Positions 55,117-63,624 of a stretch of 64,000 bases of DNA are shown piece after piece (position 1 is the stretch's first letter; the number at the start of each line of letters is the position of its first letter). The notes beneath the pieces are model-generated. The model was not told the origin of the DNA. It did not search any database and saw only the letters and a list, made by a program, of their open reading frames with translations. A program made the position numbers and the translations under genes. Origin of the DNA: Microbaculum marinum (GTDB lineage Bacteria > Pseudomonadota > Alphaproteobacteria > Rhizobiales > Tepidamorphaceae); assembly GCF_042646165.1 (NCBI RefSeq), contig NZ_JBHRTC010000004.1. One strand, given 5' to 3'.

Positions 55117-56013
55117 CTAGGATCTGATCACCATCCGCGCGATTTCAGTATGGTCGGCGTCCGGCCCGAAGGAAGCCGCGGCCTTTTCCCAGGTTCCCAC
55201 CAGGCTATCGGCCAGCGGCAGATGCAGATTCAGTTCCCTCGACAGCCTGGAGGCCGTGGCCAGATCCTTGCTCATCAGCCCCATGCTGAAGCCGGACTTG
55301 AATGCTTCCGAAAGCACGTGCTGGCTGATCTTGTTCTCCGTGCTGTTGTTGCGGCCCGTCGAGGCATTGAGCACCTGCACGGCGAGTTCGCCGTCGATGC
55401 CGAATTCCCGGGCCGTCCTGACAGCCTCGCAGGCCGCAAGCAGCCCCGCCGCAGAGACATAGTTGTTGAGTGCCTTGATCGCGTGGCCCGCCCCTGACGG
55501 TCCTACGTGCAGGACGGTCGATGCCATGGCCTGCAGGATCGGCTCGACACCTTTCGCGACCTCGACATCGCCGCCGACCATCGCGGTAAGCTGGCCGTTC
55601 ACAGCCTTCGCCACGCCGCCGGACACGGGCGCGTCGATCAGATGCGCACCCCGCTCCCGCAGCATCGCGGACAGGTTTCTCGTACCGAGCGGGTCCGAGG
55701 AACTCATGTCGATGACGACGCATCCCCGGTTGGCCGACTCGATTGCAGCGCCGGCATCGCCGGAGGCAAGCAGAACGTCCTGAACTATATTGCCGTTGGG
55801 CAGCATCAGCACGATCACGTCGCTGCCCCGGAACGCTTCCGAAGGCGAAGCCGCAGCGCCAGCGCCGTGGGCGTCGCGGAAGCGCTCGCTGACCTCGCGG
55901 CGTTCGTCGAAAACCGTCAGGTCGAAACCACGCCGAACGAGATTGCGGGCCATCGGAAAGCCCATGTTGCCCAACCCGACGAAGGCAATCTTGCGGCCAT
56001 CTGATTCAGACAT
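55117..56013 (-). CDS. Beta-hydroxyacid dehydrogenase (3-hydroxyisobutyrate dehydrogenase family)
   Basis: A 298-residue NAD(P) dehydrogenase. Cofactor site AFVGLGNMGFPMARNL, substrate site DAPVSGGVAKA, catalytic Lys in GAGHAIKALNNY and cofactor-binding KDLATA. It oxidises a 3-hydroxy acid or reduces a semialdehyde. ATG 56013 with AGGAAAC ahead; the gap up to tctC is about 230 bp and holds a hairpin, so it may have its own promoter. Confidence 0.9.
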   Translation of the reverse strand: MSESDGRKIAFVGLGNMGFPMARNLVRRGFDLTVFDERREVSERFRDAHGAGAAASPSEAFRGSDVIVLMLPNGNIVQDVLLASGDAGAAIESANRGCVVIDMSSSDPLGTRNLSAMLRERGAHLIDAPVSGGVAKAVNGQLTAMVGGDVEVAKGVEPILQAMASTVLHVGPSGAGHAIKALNNYVSAAGLLAACEAVRTAREFGIDGELAVQVLNASTGRNNSTENKISQHVLSEAFKSGFSMGLMSKDLATASRLSRELNLHLPLADSLVGTWEKAAASFGPDADHTEIARMVIRS

Positions 56014-56191
56014 GTTTCCTACCCGGGAGATGCAAGGGACTGGCAAAACGAACGAACCGGATCGTCAGGCCGGCAGCGTGGCGATGAGATATCAACGGGG
56101 TTCGAAGCGGCACAGGCGGTGTTTTCCCCGGAGACGGCATCCACGCCGCCATGTGCCGGACTATTGTTCGAGACGCCGGAAGCGGGCATCG

Positions 56192-56223
56192 GAAGGTCTC
56201 CAAGCGGACTCGGAGACCTTCCT
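56192..56223 (-). terminator. 11-bp perfect hairpin after tctC, likely terminator or attenuator
   Basis: GGAAGGTCTCC (56192-56202) and GGAGACCTTCC (56213-56223) pair completely, with a 10-nt loop. It lies 24 bp after the tctC stop on the minus strand. No T-run follows, so it may reduce rather than end transcription, which would favour high TctC (binding protein) expression. The rest of 56014-56246 has no gene. Confidence 0.6.
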
Positions 56224-56246
56224 TCCTGTCTGGACCGTCGCGCCGG

Positions 56247-57209
56247 TCAGTTCTGCTTCAGCCCGGTCTTTTCCGCCGTGCTGCGGGAGACGTCCAATTT
56301 ATTGGAAAGGACCTTCTTGAAGTGCTCGGGTGAGCTTTCCGTCGGAAGGAAGCCCCGCGCTTCGAACTTGGCCGCGATTTCCGGGTCCTTCAGCACCTCC
56401 TGAACCGCAGTGCTGATCTTGTTCTTCAATTCTTCGGACATGCCCTTCGGTCCGGCCAGCCCGTAGAAGAACGTCGTTTCCAGCCCGGGAATGGTATCGG
56501 ACATGGTGGGGACGTCCGGCAGGCCCGGCCACGGCTCCGGCGATCCCACTGCGATCGGTTGCAGCGTGCCGGCCTCGATGTAGGGAAGCGCAGCGCCGAG
56601 CGGCAGGAGCAGGATATCGACGTGTCCTGCGACCACGTCGTTGAGGGCCGGACCCGTTCCCGGGTATCCGATGATCGCCGTTTCCACACCGGCTGCATCG
56701 TTAATCCTCAAAGTATCGAGGTGCATGCCCCCGCCCGATACGACTGCAAAATTCAGCTTGCCGGGATTTTCCTTGGAATAGGCAATGAATTCGTCGAAGT
56801 TCTTAACGGGTGCCTTCGGGTTGGCGACGAGCATCGTTGCGCCTGCCGCCAGCTGTGTGATCTGCTCGAAATCGTCGACCAGATCGTAGTCCAGGTCGTC
56901 ACGGACCGCAGAGTTACCGACGTCGGAATCGGTCCACACGCCTAGCGTGTAGCCGTCGGGCTTCGCCTGCTGCAGCGTCCTTATGCCGATCGTGCCGGTA
57001 CCTCCCGGACGGTTCTCGACAATGACGGTCTCGTCCCACTTGCGGGCGAGCCCATCCGCGAGGGTGCGGGCCACCAGGTCGGTTCCGCCACCGGGGGCAT
57101 AACCGACCAGCAGCGTCACGGTGCCGTCAGGGTATTCATCGGCCAGCGCCGTGGCAGGCACCAGGAGCGCCGCCCCCAAGCCGATTGCGAGATTCAGAAT
57201 TCTCCTCAT
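56247..57209 (-). CDS. Tripartite tricarboxylate transporter substrate-binding protein TctC
   Basis: A 320-residue periplasmic protein: signal peptide MRRILNLAIGLGAALLVPAT to ALADE, then VTLLVGYAPGGGTDLVARTL, NRPGGTGTIGIRTLQQAKPD and FEQITQLAAGATMLV, all standard for the Bug/TctC family. It binds a dicarboxylate or aromatic acid and delivers it to TctAB. ATG 57209. It is separated from tctAB by three enzyme genes; a candidate IclR-type site is 98 bp upstream. Confidence 0.93.
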   Translation of the reverse strand: MRRILNLAIGLGAALLVPATALADEYPDGTVTLLVGYAPGGGTDLVARTLADGLARKWDETVIVENRPGGTGTIGIRTLQQAKPDGYTLGVWTDSDVGNSAVRDDLDYDLVDDFEQITQLAAGATMLVANPKAPVKNFDEFIAYSKENPGKLNFAVVSGGGMHLDTLRINDAAGVETAIIGYPGTGPALNDVVAGHVDILLLPLGAALPYIEAGTLQPIAVGSPEPWPGLPDVPTMSDTIPGLETTFFYGLAGPKGMSEELKNKISTAVQEVLKDPEIAAKFEARGFLPTESSPEHFKKVLSNKLDVSRSTAEKTGLKQN

Positions 57210-57306
57210 GGGATTTTCACCTGTTCTTGAACGTCTCCTCCAGACCGTGTCCACGATCCGTGGCGTCATACTAGAAGCCGCGACTTTTTTTTCAAGGAAA
57301 ACTTTT

Positions 57307-57322
57307 GTTTTCTATACAGAAC
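57307..57322. promoter_or_regulatory. IclR-type candidate operator upstream of tctC
   Basis: GTTTTCTATACAGAAC, an imperfect palindrome in an AT-rich patch (57285-57345) ahead of tctC. The reverse complement of the site at 61607-61622 (GTCTTCTATAAAGAAC) matches it at 14 of 16 positions. The gap 57210-57625 otherwise holds no gene apart from a short GC-rich direct repeat (57438-57488). Confidence 0.6.
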
Positions 57323-57437
57323 ATATCGCAGCTACTAAAGATTTTTTCCGCACATGATGGCGCCGGAAGAGCGAAAGGATCGGGGTGGCTGCACTTGCTC
57401 GCCGAGGCGAGATGAATTCGCGGGCACCTCAGCGGCA

Positions 57438-57488
57438 GTCGCGGGGTCGGCGGCGGTCGCGGGCCGGCGGCTGTCGCGGGTCGGCGGC
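57438..57488. repeat. Three imperfect GTCGCGGGNCGGCGGC direct repeats
   Basis: Copies at 57438-57454, 57456-57471 and 57473-57488, about 17 bp apart, in the intergenic stretch between tctC and the SDR gene. Low-complexity GC-rich sequence with no gene or function visible. Confidence 0.6.
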
Positions 57489-57625
57489 CTTGCGGGCAGC
57501 GCAGCGTGGCGGTGGTCGCCCCGGGGTCTGCTCAAGCCCGGTCGGCGACGCGGCCGGCACCGATCGCGCTTGTCCGGATGACGCCGGCCGGACGCCGCGC
57601 GGAGGTCCGCCCCCGACGCGGCACC

Positions 57626-58429
57626 CTATTGCGGCGAGCCCGCAAGCTTGCCGCCATCAATCGGCAGCGCGACACCCGTGATGAATGTCGCCTGGCCGAG
57701 CGCGAGCCAGACGACGGACTCGGCGATTTCCTCCGCCGGCGCCACCCTCTTCATGGGCGTGCGCTGTTCGACCGTGCTGAAATCGCCATCGTTGAGCCTG
57801 TCGCTCATTGGCGTTCGAAAGGACCCGGGACACACCGCATTGATGCGGATGTTCCTGTCTGCGTATTCGAGCGCGGCGGACTTCGTGAGCCCAACGATCC
57901 CGTGCTTCGCCGCCGTATAGGCCGACATGGATGCCGTGCCGCGCAGCGAAGCCGTGGACCCCACGTTCACGATCGATCCCGATCGATTGGGCAGCATGGC
58001 GTTGAGTTCGTGCTTCATGCACAGGAAGACGCCGGTCAGATTGACGTCGACAACCCGCCTCCAGTCGTCTTCCGGATAGTCTGCGACGAACTTCTTCTGC
58101 CCTTCGATGCCTGCATTATTGACGGCGCAGTCGATGCGCCCGAAACGCTCCAGGACATGGTCGAAGAATCCAGCGACACTTGCACCGTCGGCCACGTCGA
58201 GGGGCCAGTACGCGCCGGTCCCGCCCGCATCCTCCATGCTGGCGACGACCTCGGACCCGGCGTCCTCCTGCAGGTCGCCGATGGCAACCGCCATGCCCTG
58301 TCCTGCCAGCGTCAATGCAATCGCACGGCCGAGTCCGGATGCGCCCCCCGTGACCACGCAGATCTTCTGCTGGCGGCCCAGACTTCCGGAACGCAAGTCG
58401 CTGTGCCTTCCCCCGGTCGATGATGCCAC
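57626..58429 (-). CDS. Short-chain dehydrogenase/reductase (SDR) A
   Basis: A 267-residue classical SDR. ICVVTGGASGLGRAIALTL is the cofactor loop, NNAGIEG the structural motif, and SMSAYTAAKHGIVGLT holds the catalytic Tyr-x3-Lys with Ser in VGSTAS. It oxidises an alcohol or reduces a ketone with NAD(P). GTG start at 58429 with AGGAAAC ahead; about 24 bp separates it from SDR B. Confidence 0.92.
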   Translation of the reverse strand: MASSTGGRHSDLRSGSLGRQQKICVVTGGASGLGRAIALTLAGQGMAVAIGDLQEDAGSEVVASMEDAGGTGAYWPLDVADGASVAGFFDHVLERFGRIDCAVNNAGIEGQKKFVADYPEDDWRRVVDVNLTGVFLCMKHELNAMLPNRSGSIVNVGSTASLRGTASMSAYTAAKHGIVGLTKSAALEYADRNIRINAVCPGSFRTPMSDRLNDGDFSTVEQRTPMKRVAPAEEIAESVVWLALGQATFITGVALPIDGGKLAGSPQ

Positions 58430-58453
58430 GATCCGTTTCCTACGTGACGCCGA

Positions 58454-59245
58454 TCAGGACGTCGGCAGAGGCACGCCAGCCATCAGGCCGCCATCCACCG
58501 CGATCGTCGTACCAGTTATGAACGATGCGTCTTCCGAACAAAGAAACGCGACCGCCCGCACGATGTCCTTGACGTCGCAATAGCGGCCCAGCGGCGGGAC
58601 GGAGGACGGGCGATATCCGCCTTCTGCCGGAGTGGCCGCAAACCTTTCGGTCAGCGGCGTCTGCAGCGTACTTGGGGATACGCAGTTCACGCGGACGCCT
58701 CGGGAGGCCAGCTCCAGGGCGAAGGTCTGGACGAGAAACTGAAGCGCGACCTTGGATGCCGCGTAGGCTCCGTTGCCCGCCTTCGGACGCTGACCTGCGG
58801 CTGACGATACGGCGACAATCGAGCCCCCGCGCTCGGGGAAATACGGCATAGCCGCTCGCACGCCGTTCCAGAATCCCTTGGTGTTGACGTCGAACGTGAG
58901 ATCGAAATCAGTTTCCGAAACATCGAGAAGGAGCCCCGGCAACAAGACGCCAGCGGTAAAGAGGAACACGTCCATGCCGCCATTGCCGGAAACGCCCCGG
59001 GCCATCGCATCATCGATGCTCTGCCGATCCCGGACGTCGGCAGCAAATCCCGCTACCGTGCCAAGCGCGGCAAGCTCTGCCTGCGCCTTTTCCAGCGAGC
59101 CGGCATTGGCATCAACGATCGTCACCGCGGCGCCGCCCGACACGAAGAACCGGGCCGCCTCCAGGCCGATTCCCGACGCACCTCCGATTATGCAGACGCT
59201 TTTCGCGCTCACCGTGGACCCCGCCGTGTCAGGAACCGATGCCAT
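58454..59245 (-). CDS. Short-chain dehydrogenase/reductase (SDR) B
   Basis: A 263-residue SDR. SVCIIGGASGIGLEAARFFV is the cofactor site, FLFTAGV replaces the common NNAG, and GAYAASKVALQFLVQTFALE holds Tyr-x3-Lys, with Ser in AVSSAAG. ATG 59245 overlaps the hydrolase stop by 17 bp. It is a paralogue of SDR A at the family level, not a duplicate. Confidence 0.9.
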   Translation of the reverse strand: MASVPDTAGSTVSAKSVCIIGGASGIGLEAARFFVSGGAAVTIVDANAGSLEKAQAELAALGTVAGFAADVRDRQSIDDAMARGVSGNGGMDVFLFTAGVLLPGLLLDVSETDFDLTFDVNTKGFWNGVRAAMPYFPERGGSIVAVSSAAGQRPKAGNGAYAASKVALQFLVQTFALELASRGVRVNCVSPSTLQTPLTERFAATPAEGGYRPSSVPPLGRYCDVKDIVRAVAFLCSEDASFITGTTIAVDGGLMAGVPLPTS

Positions 59246-60227
59246 TGCGACCGACTTCCGAAGCTTTCGCCACCTGGCGATGATGGGCGTGCGGCTCCTG
59301 GTCCGAAAAGCGCTCCCCCAGCCACTGCGAGATCTGTCGCAGAGCCTGGGCAGCCAGACGGACCTCCGAGCCCATTCTGACGAACCCGTGGATTGCTCCA
59401 TCGTATCGCGTGAGGGTGGTTGGCACGCCCGCCTCCATCAGCCGTCGTGCATATTCCTCCCCCTCGTCCCGCAGGGGGTCGAACTCCGCGGTGATCACCA
59501 GCGTATCCGGGAGGCCTGCAAGTTCTGACGAGCGAACGGGCGCGATGGCCGGATCGTTCACGTCGGGGGCCTCGCCGGCGTAGTCTCGCCAGAAGCGCAG
59601 CATGTCGTCGCTCGACAAGCCGTAGCCCGCCCCGTTCTCGACATAGGAGGTTCGCGAAAGCCGGGGCACATCGGTGATCGGATAGATCAGGACCTGGCCG
59701 CTTATGCGGCCCTCACGGCGCTGACGGGAGCGGGCCACGAGCACCGTTGCGAGATTGCCGCCGGCGCTGTCGCCGCCGACGACGATCTTCGGGTCATCGA
59801 GTCCCAGAAACCCGCCGTGGGACACGACCCAGGACAGCACGGCGGCGCAGTCGTGGAGGGCGGAGGGAAACGGGTGTTCCGGGGCCAGACGATAATCGGT
59901 TGCGATGACTACACAATTGGCGGCGAGACAGATGTCGCGACAGATGTGATCGTGCGTGTCGAGACTTCCTCCGACAAAACCTCCTCCGTGAAAGAAGAGG
60001 AAGCAGCCGTCAGGTCTGCCGAACGGCCAATAGATGCGGATCGGAACATCGGTTTGCTCCGAGGTGACATGGAGATCTTCGACCTTGCCTACCTTCGTCT
60101 GGTTGGCAGACGTCCGCGAATTCAGCCCGCTGCGGAGTTCCCCGATGGGCAGCATGTGTCGCGGAAGCGGCGATCTCTCCGCCAAGATGCGGGCGATTTG
60201 CGGATCCAGGGGCATCTGACCAGTCAC
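59229..60227 (-). CDS. Alpha/beta hydrolase of the hormone-sensitive lipase (HSL) family
   Basis: A 332-residue esterase. FFHGGGFVGGSLDTHDH is the HGGG oxyanion motif, VVGGDSAGGNLATVLV the nucleophile elbow (GDSAG), Asp in AEFDPLRDEG and His in AIHGF. It cleaves a short ester or lactone, consistent with the action of the divergent flavin monooxygenase making such a product. GTG start 60227; ATG 60215 is also possible. A candidate site lies 92 bp upstream. Confidence 0.88.
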   Translation of the reverse strand: MTGQMPLDPQIARILAERSPLPRHMLPIGELRSGLNSRTSANQTKVGKVEDLHVTSEQTDVPIRIYWPFGRPDGCFLFFHGGGFVGGSLDTHDHICRDICLAANCVVIATDYRLAPEHPFPSALHDCAAVLSWVVSHGGFLGLDDPKIVVGGDSAGGNLATVLVARSRQRREGRISGQVLIYPITDVPRLSRTSYVENGAGYGLSSDDMLRFWRDYAGEAPDVNDPAIAPVRSSELAGLPDTLVITAEFDPLRDEGEEYARRLMEAGVPTTLTRYDGAIHGFVRMGSEVRLAAQALRQISQWLGERFSDQEPHAHHRQVAKASEVGRNGIGS

Positions 60228-60318
60228 TTCGTCCAGTTCGTCGCACTCTGGGAAGGGCCTGCCCGGCAGGCCGAGGGAGCCTAGTGTCGCAAGCGCATGA
60301 TCGCAATAGCGACTTTTT

Positions 60319-60334
60319 ATTTTCTATGGATGAC
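60319..60334. promoter_or_regulatory. IclR-type candidate operator upstream of the HSL esterase gene
   Basis: ATTTTCTATGGATGAC shares the RTTYTYTAT core and the terminal AC with the sites at 57307 and 61607, but its right half is weaker. It is 92 bp from the esterase start, nearly the same distance as the tctC site from tctC (98 bp). Confidence 0.4.
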
Positions 60335-60455
60335 AAACTCGAGGTCGCCTACGGTCTTCCGCCGCGCCGTCGCAAGCCGACGCGCAGGAGGCCGGAGCGA
60401 TGAAAGCGACCGCCGGCACGAGCTGACTGTGCCGGCTGAGGCAATGGCATCGGCT

Positions 60456-61292
60456 TCAGGGCAGCCGGAGACGTCCCGATTCCGCCGACATCCGATGCGA
60501 AAAGGCGAGCATCTCCCGCGCTACGAGTGAGATGCGCTCGTCGTCCATGGCATAGCTGAAATCGGCTGCAGTCAGAACCAGGGTGAGCGCGCCGCTCTGC
60601 GAGAAGATCGGCACGGCCACCTGGGTCAATCCGCTTCGCCGGTTGCCCTGGTCCAGCGAAAAGCCCTGCTTTCTCGTCTGCTCCAGACGCTCGAGATATT
60701 CATCCAGCGGCGGGCGACGGAACCACTCGGTATACTCGTACTGTTCCTTGACCAGCTCGATCGAAGCGCCGGAAAACGCCGCCATCACCAGTCCGGATGC
60801 TCCCGAGAACCGCCTCGAACGGCGGCCGACGCTGAAATAGCTGTCGATGCGAAGGGTGCCGCCGACAAAATCGAGCAAGATCAGGTCCTTGTCTTCTGTG
60901 ACCTTGCCGATCGCCACCGTCACCCCGACGCGTTCGGCCAGCGAGAACATTTCGGGCCTGACCACATCGAGCAGACCGCTCGCCAGCAGGACCCCATGGG
61001 CCAATTCCAGAATCAGTATGCCGACGCTGTAGGTTCGATCTCGTTCGTTATAGGTGACATATCCCTCGCGTTGCAGCGTCCTGAGGATATTGAACGCCGT
61101 GCCGCGGTGCAGACCCGCTTCGCGAGCGACGTCACTCGCCTTCAGAGGACGTTCAGCACGATGAAGGACCCGGATGACCGCCGCTGCGGCGATGACCGCT
61201 CCGACCGGTTTCCCGACCGTGCGTTCACCAGTCCGCCCTTTTCCAGCCTTGCTTTCCGACGGATCGGTCTGACCTGAGTTGGATTCGTCCAT
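60456..61292 (-). CDS. IclR-family regulator of the second catabolic cluster
   Basis: About 278 residues. HTH at roughly 30-85 (VIRVLHRAERPLKASDVARE, AGLHRGTAFNILRTLQREGY), then the effector domain (RTYSVGILILELAHG, GASGLVMAAFS, QVAVPIFSQSGALTLVLTAA). A polar N-terminal tail precedes the HTH. ATG 61292 is chosen; ATG 61328 is also open. It is first at this end of the cluster and divergent from the monooxygenase gene, so the three related sites are probably its targets. Confidence 0.88.
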   Translation of the reverse strand: MDESNSGQTDPSESKAGKGRTGERTVGKPVGAVIAAAAVIRVLHRAERPLKASDVAREAGLHRGTAFNILRTLQREGYVTYNERDRTYSVGILILELAHGVLLASGLLDVVRPEMFSLAERVGVTVAIGKVTEDKDLILLDFVGGTLRIDSYFSVGRRSRRFSGASGLVMAAFSGASIELVKEQYEYTEWFRRPPLDEYLERLEQTRKQGFSLDQGNRRSGLTQVAVPIFSQSGALTLVLTAADFSYAMDDERISLVAREMLAFSHRMSAESGRLRLP

Positions 61293-61606
61293 GTCGAGCT
61301 CATTACACGAATATGCGGTGGTCTGCATGCCTGGGTCGGCGCGCCTGAAGCGGATCGAACCAGACCCTTGCATACTGGATCACTGCAGGAGGCACCCGAC
61401 GGCGCTTCTGTTTAACCAGTTGCGATTGGTCGTCAAATAGCCGGACGCGACCTTGCCTGCGGGCGATCCGCGCACATTCGCGCATCGCGGCGGCTTCGTT
61501 CCACCCATGGGCCACCCGCTTTCCATCCTCAGACAGCGAGGCGCTTTGGGCCAGGGGCAGAGCTTGCGGCCGTCAACCGAACGCCCCCCGATACACCAAG
61601 TTTTGT

Positions 61607-61622
61607 TCTTTATAGAAGACAA
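61607..61622. promoter_or_regulatory. IclR-type candidate operator between IclR and monooxygenase genes
   Basis: GTTCTTTATAGAAGAC, with a partial second copy just downstream (GTTTTCTAC at 61627-61635). Its reverse complement matches the tctC site at 14 of 16 positions. It lies in the 583-bp divergent spacer 61293-61875, which holds no gene I can support and becomes AT-rich from about 61600 to the monooxygenase start. Confidence 0.6.
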
Positions 61623-61875
61623 TTGTTTTCTACTTGATCGCCCTGCCCCGACATGATAACAGCATCGTCCATAGGCTTTCCGCCGCATTTTCGACCTGTC
61701 AACCATTCACCAAATCGCCGTGCGCGCTTTGAAAATATAACTGCCCTCCGGTGGCGGCAAGATCGCAAATAGATACATGCGAAACGTGAAAATATACTTA
61801 CTCCATATTATCTTCACTTGAAAGTTAATGTTGCGAACGTCGGAAAAATGACCGTGCTCTCTGGGACCGAAGTAA

Positions 61876-63624
61876 ATGAACAAACCTGTCCGCTTTGAAT
61901 CCGCGTGCGTATCCAAATGGCTGGACCGCTTCGAGGAAGCGCTCCAGGCCACTAACCGAGAGAAACTGGAAGCGCTCTTTCTCGAGGATTCGCACTGGCG
62001 GGACATGCTCGCGCTGACCTGGACGATGGTCTCGCATGACGGGCGGGACGCGATCGTCGAGGGCCTGTTGCGGACGCAGCCTCAAGTGCATCCGCGTCAA
62101 TTCCAGATCGCAACGGGCAGGATGCAGCCCAGGGCGGCCGTCAGGCTTGGAATGAACGTCATCGAGGCGGTGTTCAGCTTCGAGACCGATTCGGGCCGAT
62201 GCCACGGGGTCCTGCGCCTTCCTTCCGACGATCCCACCTGGGCCTGGGTGATTTCCACCTCGCTGACGGAACTGAAGGGGCACGAGGAGCCGATCAACGA
62301 AAGGCGGCCGCACGGCGCCGACTATTCCCGCAATTTCGGATCGGCGAACTGGGCGGACCTGCGTTCGAAGAAGCAGGCGTTTTCCGACAGGGAGCCTGCC
62401 GTTCTCGTCATCGGGGGGAGCCAGTTCGGGCTGACGTTGGCGGCTAGACTGGGCCTGCTCGATGTCGACACCCTGGTCGTGGAGCGCACCGCCCGCATCG
62501 GCGATGTCTGGCGCAACCGCTATCATTCCCTGGCGCTGCACAACCAGGTGGGAAAGAACCACCTGCCCTATATCCCGTTCCCGCCAAACTGGCCCAGGTA
62601 CATCTCCAAGGACATGCTGGCGGGATTCATCGAGTTCTACGGCTGGGCGATGGACTGCAACGTGTGGACCAGCACCGAATTTCTCGAGGGCAGTTTCGAC
62701 GAGCAGCGAGGTACGTGGAACGCGCGGATCCGCCAGGCCGACGGCACCGAGCGTATCCTACGTCCGCGTCACCTGGTATTCGCCAATGGCGTATCGGGAG
62801 AGAAGAAGACCCCATCGGTTCCCGGGCTGAACGACTTCAAGGGCGAGGTGGTCCATACCGCCGACTATCATTCCGGCGAACAGTATCGAGACAAGCGGGC
62901 GATCGTCATCGGCACGGGGACCAGTGGCCACGACTGCGCGCAGGATCTCTACGGCCACGGCGCCAAGGTGAAGCTGGTTCAGCGCGGCTCCACCACGATC
63001 ATCGGACTGGACGCCGCGGCGACCGGTGATGCAGCTTATCTCAATGGCGAGTTGTCGATGGATGACGCCGATCTGTTCTCGGTAACGGCGACCTTCGCCC
63101 TTCAGAAGGAGGCGTTCCGGGAAAACACCGAGCGCTGCGCCAACATCGATCGGGAACTCCTCGATAGCCTGAAGGAGCGGGGCTTCAAGATCGATTTCGG
63201 GCCCTACGGCGCCGGCCACCAGATGAAGCTCCGCGCCCGCCATGGCGGCTACTACATCAATTGCGGCTGCTCCGACTTGATCGTGTCCGGTGACATCGGT
63301 CTGCTGCAGTGGGACGACGCCGAGCGGTTCGTCGAGGACGGGCTGCTGATGCGGGACGGACGAGTGGAGAAGGCCGATCTGGTCGTGACGGCCACCGGCT
63401 ACCACACCCAGCAAGAGTTGGTGGCCCGACTGCTGGGTCGGGAAATTGCCGACCGCGTCGGCCCGATCTGGGGTCTCGACGACGAGGGCGAACTGCGCAA
63501 CATGTTCAAACCGACACCGCAGCGCGGGCTGTGGTTTCTCGGCGGCGGGCTGTCGCAAAACCGGATCTACTCGAAATACGTGGCGCTACAGATCAAGGCA
63601 CAGGAACTCGGGTTGATGGACTAG
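61876..63624 (+). CDS. Flavin-containing monooxygenase with N-terminal NTF2-like domain
   Basis: A 582-residue protein. Residues 1-140 form an NTF2/SnoaL-like domain (WLDRFEEALQATNREKLEAL). From 173 it is a class B flavin monooxygenase: FAD site VLVIGGSQFGLTLAARLG, with GGSQFG in place of the usual GxGxxG; signature F321-K-G-E-V-V-H-T-A-D-Y331 (FxGxxxHxxxY); and NADPH site VIGTGTSGHDCAQDL at 344-358. It may be a Baeyer-Villiger type that makes an ester or lactone for the divergent hydrolase; inference. The stop TAG at 63622-63624 overlaps the transposase stop on the other strand. Confidence 0.88.
   Translation: MNKPVRFESACVSKWLDRFEEALQATNREKLEALFLEDSHWRDMLALTWTMVSHDGRDAIVEGLLRTQPQVHPRQFQIATGRMQPRAAVRLGMNVIEAVFSFETDSGRCHGVLRLPSDDPTWAWVISTSLTELKGHEEPINERRPHGADYSRNFGSANWADLRSKKQAFSDREPAVLVIGGSQFGLTLAARLGLLDVDTLVVERTARIGDVWRNRYHSLALHNQVGKNHLPYIPFPPNWPRYISKDMLAGFIEFYGWAMDCNVWTSTEFLEGSFDEQRGTWNARIRQADGTERILRPRHLVFANGVSGEKKTPSVPGLNDFKGEVVHTADYHSGEQYRDKRAIVIGTGTSGHDCAQDLYGHGAKVKLVQRGSTTIIGLDAAATGDAAYLNGELSMDDADLFSVTATFALQKEAFRENTERCANIDRELLDSLKERGFKIDFGPYGAGHQMKLRARHGGYYINCGCSDLIVSGDIGLLQWDDAERFVEDGLLMRDGRVEKADLVVTATGYHTQQELVARLLGREIADRVGPIWGLDDEGELRNMFKPTPQRGLWFLGGGLSQNRIYSKYVALQIKAQELGLMD

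Noticed and set aside
57385..57625. Open frames in the gap between tctC and SDR A
   Set aside because: GC-rich direct repeats give Arg/Gly-rich translations with no homology that I recognise and no clear start signal.
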